DNA from: Candidatus Thorarchaeota archaeon SMTZ1-83 | Lineage (GTDB): Archaea > Asgardarchaeota > Thorarchaeia > Thorarchaeales > Thorarchaeaceae | DNA: 8,788 nt | NCBI GenBank assembly: GCA_001563325.1 | Contig: LRSK01000012.1 | Coordinates: 1-8,788 of the forward strand | Direction: 5' to 3' | Shown here: in pieces, positions 7,424 through 8,788 of the stretch | Position numbering within the stretch: the stretch's first letter is position 1 | Layout of the letters: each line of letters starts with the position of its first letter | Notes under the pieces: model-generated | Database searches by the model: none | What the model was told of the DNA's origin: nothing | The model's input: only the letters and a program-made list of their open reading frames with translations | Made by a program: the position numbers and the translations under genes

Positions 7424-8661
7424 TGGAGAATCTTACTCACCACAGCTCTTGCCTGATTGACGCTCTCAGGAACTTCTGCTGGACCCAGAGCGCCACCGCA
7501 AGCATAAACATGGTCTCCTGCGACTACTTCATTCTCAGAGAGTGGGTCAGCAGAGCCTACATAACCACTTGCTGAGTTTAACCCCAGTGAGCTGATAAGC
7601 TCGTTACTGGCTTCTGGTGGTTCCAATGCAGATGAGAGCACCAGGAGATCCACTACGAACTTGAGATACTTGTTCAGTAATGAATCATAGACGTATACAT
7701 CCAATGTGCCATCCTTGTGGGCTTCCACTCGGCTGACTCTACCTCGAACGAACTCCACTCCAGCATCACGCGTTTCGCGGTAATATCTCTCATGCCTATC
7801 ATAAGTCCGAATGTCCATGTATACAACACTCACTCTCGAGTTGTTGCGCTCCTTTGATATGATACTGGCATGTTTCAGAGCAAAGACACAGCAAATCTTG
7901 GAACAGAATGGATAGTAATTCTCGTCTCTACTACCCACACACTGAATCATCATCACACTCTTGACTTGAGCTCCATCGGAGGGGCGCAACAACGCACCAG
8001 AGGATTCACCATTTGGATCGAGCATCTGTGCAAGCTCAAGCTGTGTGATAACGTTGGGCAGTTTCCCATAACCATATTCATCAATGGTTGAGGGCTTCAT
8101 CTCATGGTAGCCAGTCGCAATAACGATGTCTGAAACTGTGATTGTTTCTTCAGTCTGAGTGGCACCTAGATTGATTGCTCTTGTCGGACACTCCTCCTCA
8201 GCCTTCTTCGCACCATCGTCCGCCCTCTCAGGATTATAGCTTACGGCCTGTGGCTGACATTGCGGTGATACCAAATGAAACGCCTCCGAAGCATCAGTAC
8301 AAAGACCACATAGAGTACACTTCCTTGGGTCTACATACTGAGGGCCGACCTCAAGATTAACTAAGAACGTGCCAGGCGTTCCTGAGATTCCTTTCACCCA
8401 TGTACTGATTTTCAGGTCGATATTGGGTTGGTCAATCATTGCACTCCGGTAGAAGCATTTTCGAATACCGGGGCGCCATCTATTACCTTCAAAGCAGTAG
8501 AAACAATCGTCTGTGGGAAATGCTTTGTATAATTCAAGCGCATTTCCACCGATAGTTGTCTTTCTGTCAATCAAGATGGTCTTGACACCGTTGTCTGCCA
8601 ACTCAACTGCTGCAGTCATGCCAGCCACACCGGCACCTATGACTAGAACAGGGCCAGTCAC
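7411..8661 (-). CDS. Short HdrA-like flavoprotein (QmoA-like)
   Basis: A 416-residue protein consisting of the HdrA flavin fold alone. The nucleotide-binding motif GAGVAG is at residues 9-14, right at the N-terminus. FPTDDCFYC follows (Cys53, Cys56), then an inserted ferredoxin-like domain with Cys115/118/121 and Cys158-Pro, and the HdrA signature QCVGSR with Cys241, 253, 257 and 258. The N-terminal cluster domain and C-terminal ferredoxins of full HdrA are absent. Size and layout match QmoA, whose partner QmoB resembles the next gene. The start is set at GTG 8661: GAGGTGAT stands seven bases upstream, and the longer GTG at 8715 would overlap the HdrB reading frame by 41 bases. It probably binds FAD and relays electrons between the HdrB-like subunit and the HdrA-MvhD fusion. 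It does not look catalytically complete alone. Confidence 0.9.
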   Translation of the reverse strand: MTGPVLVIGAGVAGMTAAVELADNGVKTILIDRKTTIGGNALELYKAFPTDDCFYCFEGNRWRPGIRKCFYRSAMIDQPNIDLKISTWVKGISGTPGTFLVNLEVGPQYVDPRKCTLCGLCTDASEAFHLVSPQCQPQAVSYNPERADDGAKKAEEECPTRAINLGATQTEETITVSDIVIATGYHEMKPSTIDEYGYGKLPNVITQLELAQMLDPNGESSGALLRPSDGAQVKSVMMIQCVGSRDENYYPFCSKICCVFALKHASIISKERNNSRVSVVYMDIRTYDRHERYYRETRDAGVEFVRGRVSRVEAHKDGTLDVYVYDSLLNKYLKFVVDLLVLSSALEPPEASNELISSLGLNSASGYVGSADPLSENEVVAGDHVYACGGALGPAEVPESVNQARAVVSKILQGRK

Positions 8662-8668
8662 TGCTAGA

Positions 8669-8676
8669 ATCACCTC
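8669..8676 (-). promoter_or_regulatory. Shine-Dalgarno site deciding the short HdrA start
   Basis: GAGGTGAT on the minus strand is an eight-base match to the complement of the archaeal 16S rRNA tail. It overlaps the stop codon of the HdrB-like gene and lies seven bases before GTG 8661. Confidence 0.8.
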
Positions 8677-8788
8677 AACCGGACAGATGGTCAAGGATGG
8701 GATCAGCAGGAACACGGTTCATACTGAGACCTATATCTTCCTCATCCATGCCCATTGCCAATGCCAAAATCTGCGGATATAGAAGAAC
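8675..8788 (-). CDS. hdrB: HdrB-like heterodisulfide reductase subunit B (C-terminal end, cut by window edge)
   Basis: The minus-strand frame is open from the window edge for 37 codons and ends in TGA. The residues (LLYPQILALAMGMDEEDIG, then a segment ending in PILDHLSG) resemble the conserved end of HdrB: an aromatic residue plus PQ or TQ, a small hydrophobic helix, GLD/GMD, EE-x-G, then a basic residue, VP and a closing P-x-L. HdrB carries the noncubane [4Fe-4S] clusters that reduce a disulfide in methanogens and perhaps other thiol-type substrates elsewhere. The cysteine-rich CCG domains would lie outside the window. The stop is 13 bases from the start of the short HdrA gene, so it heads the visible operon. 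The assignment rests on a short tail and on context. Confidence 0.65.
   Translation of the reverse strand, partial: VLLYPQILALAMGMDEEDIGLSMNRVPADPILDHLSG

Noticed and set aside
8662..8715. Extended N-terminus for the short HdrA starting at GTG 8715
   Set aside because: The added 18 residues overlap the HdrB-like frame by 41 bases, lack a ribosome-binding site, and precede an N-terminal FAD motif that needs no extension.
1..8788. CRISPR arrays, tRNAs, insertion sequences, integration sites or selenocysteine codons
   Set aside because: No regularly spaced repeats, cloverleaf-like segments, transposase genes or terminal inverted repeats were seen, and the Hdr-type genes keep Cys codons at their cluster motifs with no in-frame TGA.

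Overview
The window looks archaeal. It carries a heterodisulfide-reductase (Hdr) type gene set, closely packed genes with GTG and TTG starts, Shine-Dalgarno sites matching GGAGGTGAT, and one TATA-like element in the only real intergenic gap. The gene mix (HdrA/MvhD fusion, acyl-CoA dehydrogenase, nucleoside-type ABC importer, archaeal-style small cupin) would fit an anaerobic heterotrophic archaeon, perhaps an Asgard or a related lineage. That placement is a guess; no rRNA or other phylogenetic marker is present.

Layout. Plus strand, 1-1231: the end of one ABC-transporter membrane permease and a complete second one, of the paired type used by BMP-dependent nucleoside or sugar importers. They meet tail to tail, 12 bases apart, with a minus-strand block filling the rest of the window. 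Read in its own direction (right to left) that block is: the last 37 codons of an HdrB-like subunit (8675-8788), a short QmoA-like HdrA flavoprotein (7411-8661), a QmoB-like HdrA-MvhD fusion (5239-7404), and a 753-residue protein with two winged-helix-like segments and two C-terminal [4Fe-4S] motifs (2981-5242). Then come an 86-base gap, an acyl-CoA dehydrogenase (1695-2894) and a small cupin (1244-1675). There are no RNA genes, insertion sequences or CRISPR arrays, and no gap longer than 86 bases.

How the genes may work together. The first four minus-strand genes have gaps of 13, 6 and -4 bases and share strong ribosome-binding sites, so they are very probably one operon and one complex. The two HdrA paralogues split the usual HdrA domains between them. 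The short one keeps the ferredoxin domain inserted in the flavin fold; the long one keeps the N-terminal cluster domain, the C-terminal ferredoxin domain and a fused MvhD [2Fe-2S] domain. This is the QmoA/QmoB division of labour, but here it is joined to an HdrB-type subunit. The 753-residue protein, translationally coupled to the HdrA-MvhD gene, is the most unusual item: it is either an iron-sulfur regulator or an unrecognised electron-transfer or scaffold subunit. The acyl-CoA dehydrogenase next door suggests, but does not prove, a link between acyl-CoA oxidation and Hdr-type electron transfer.
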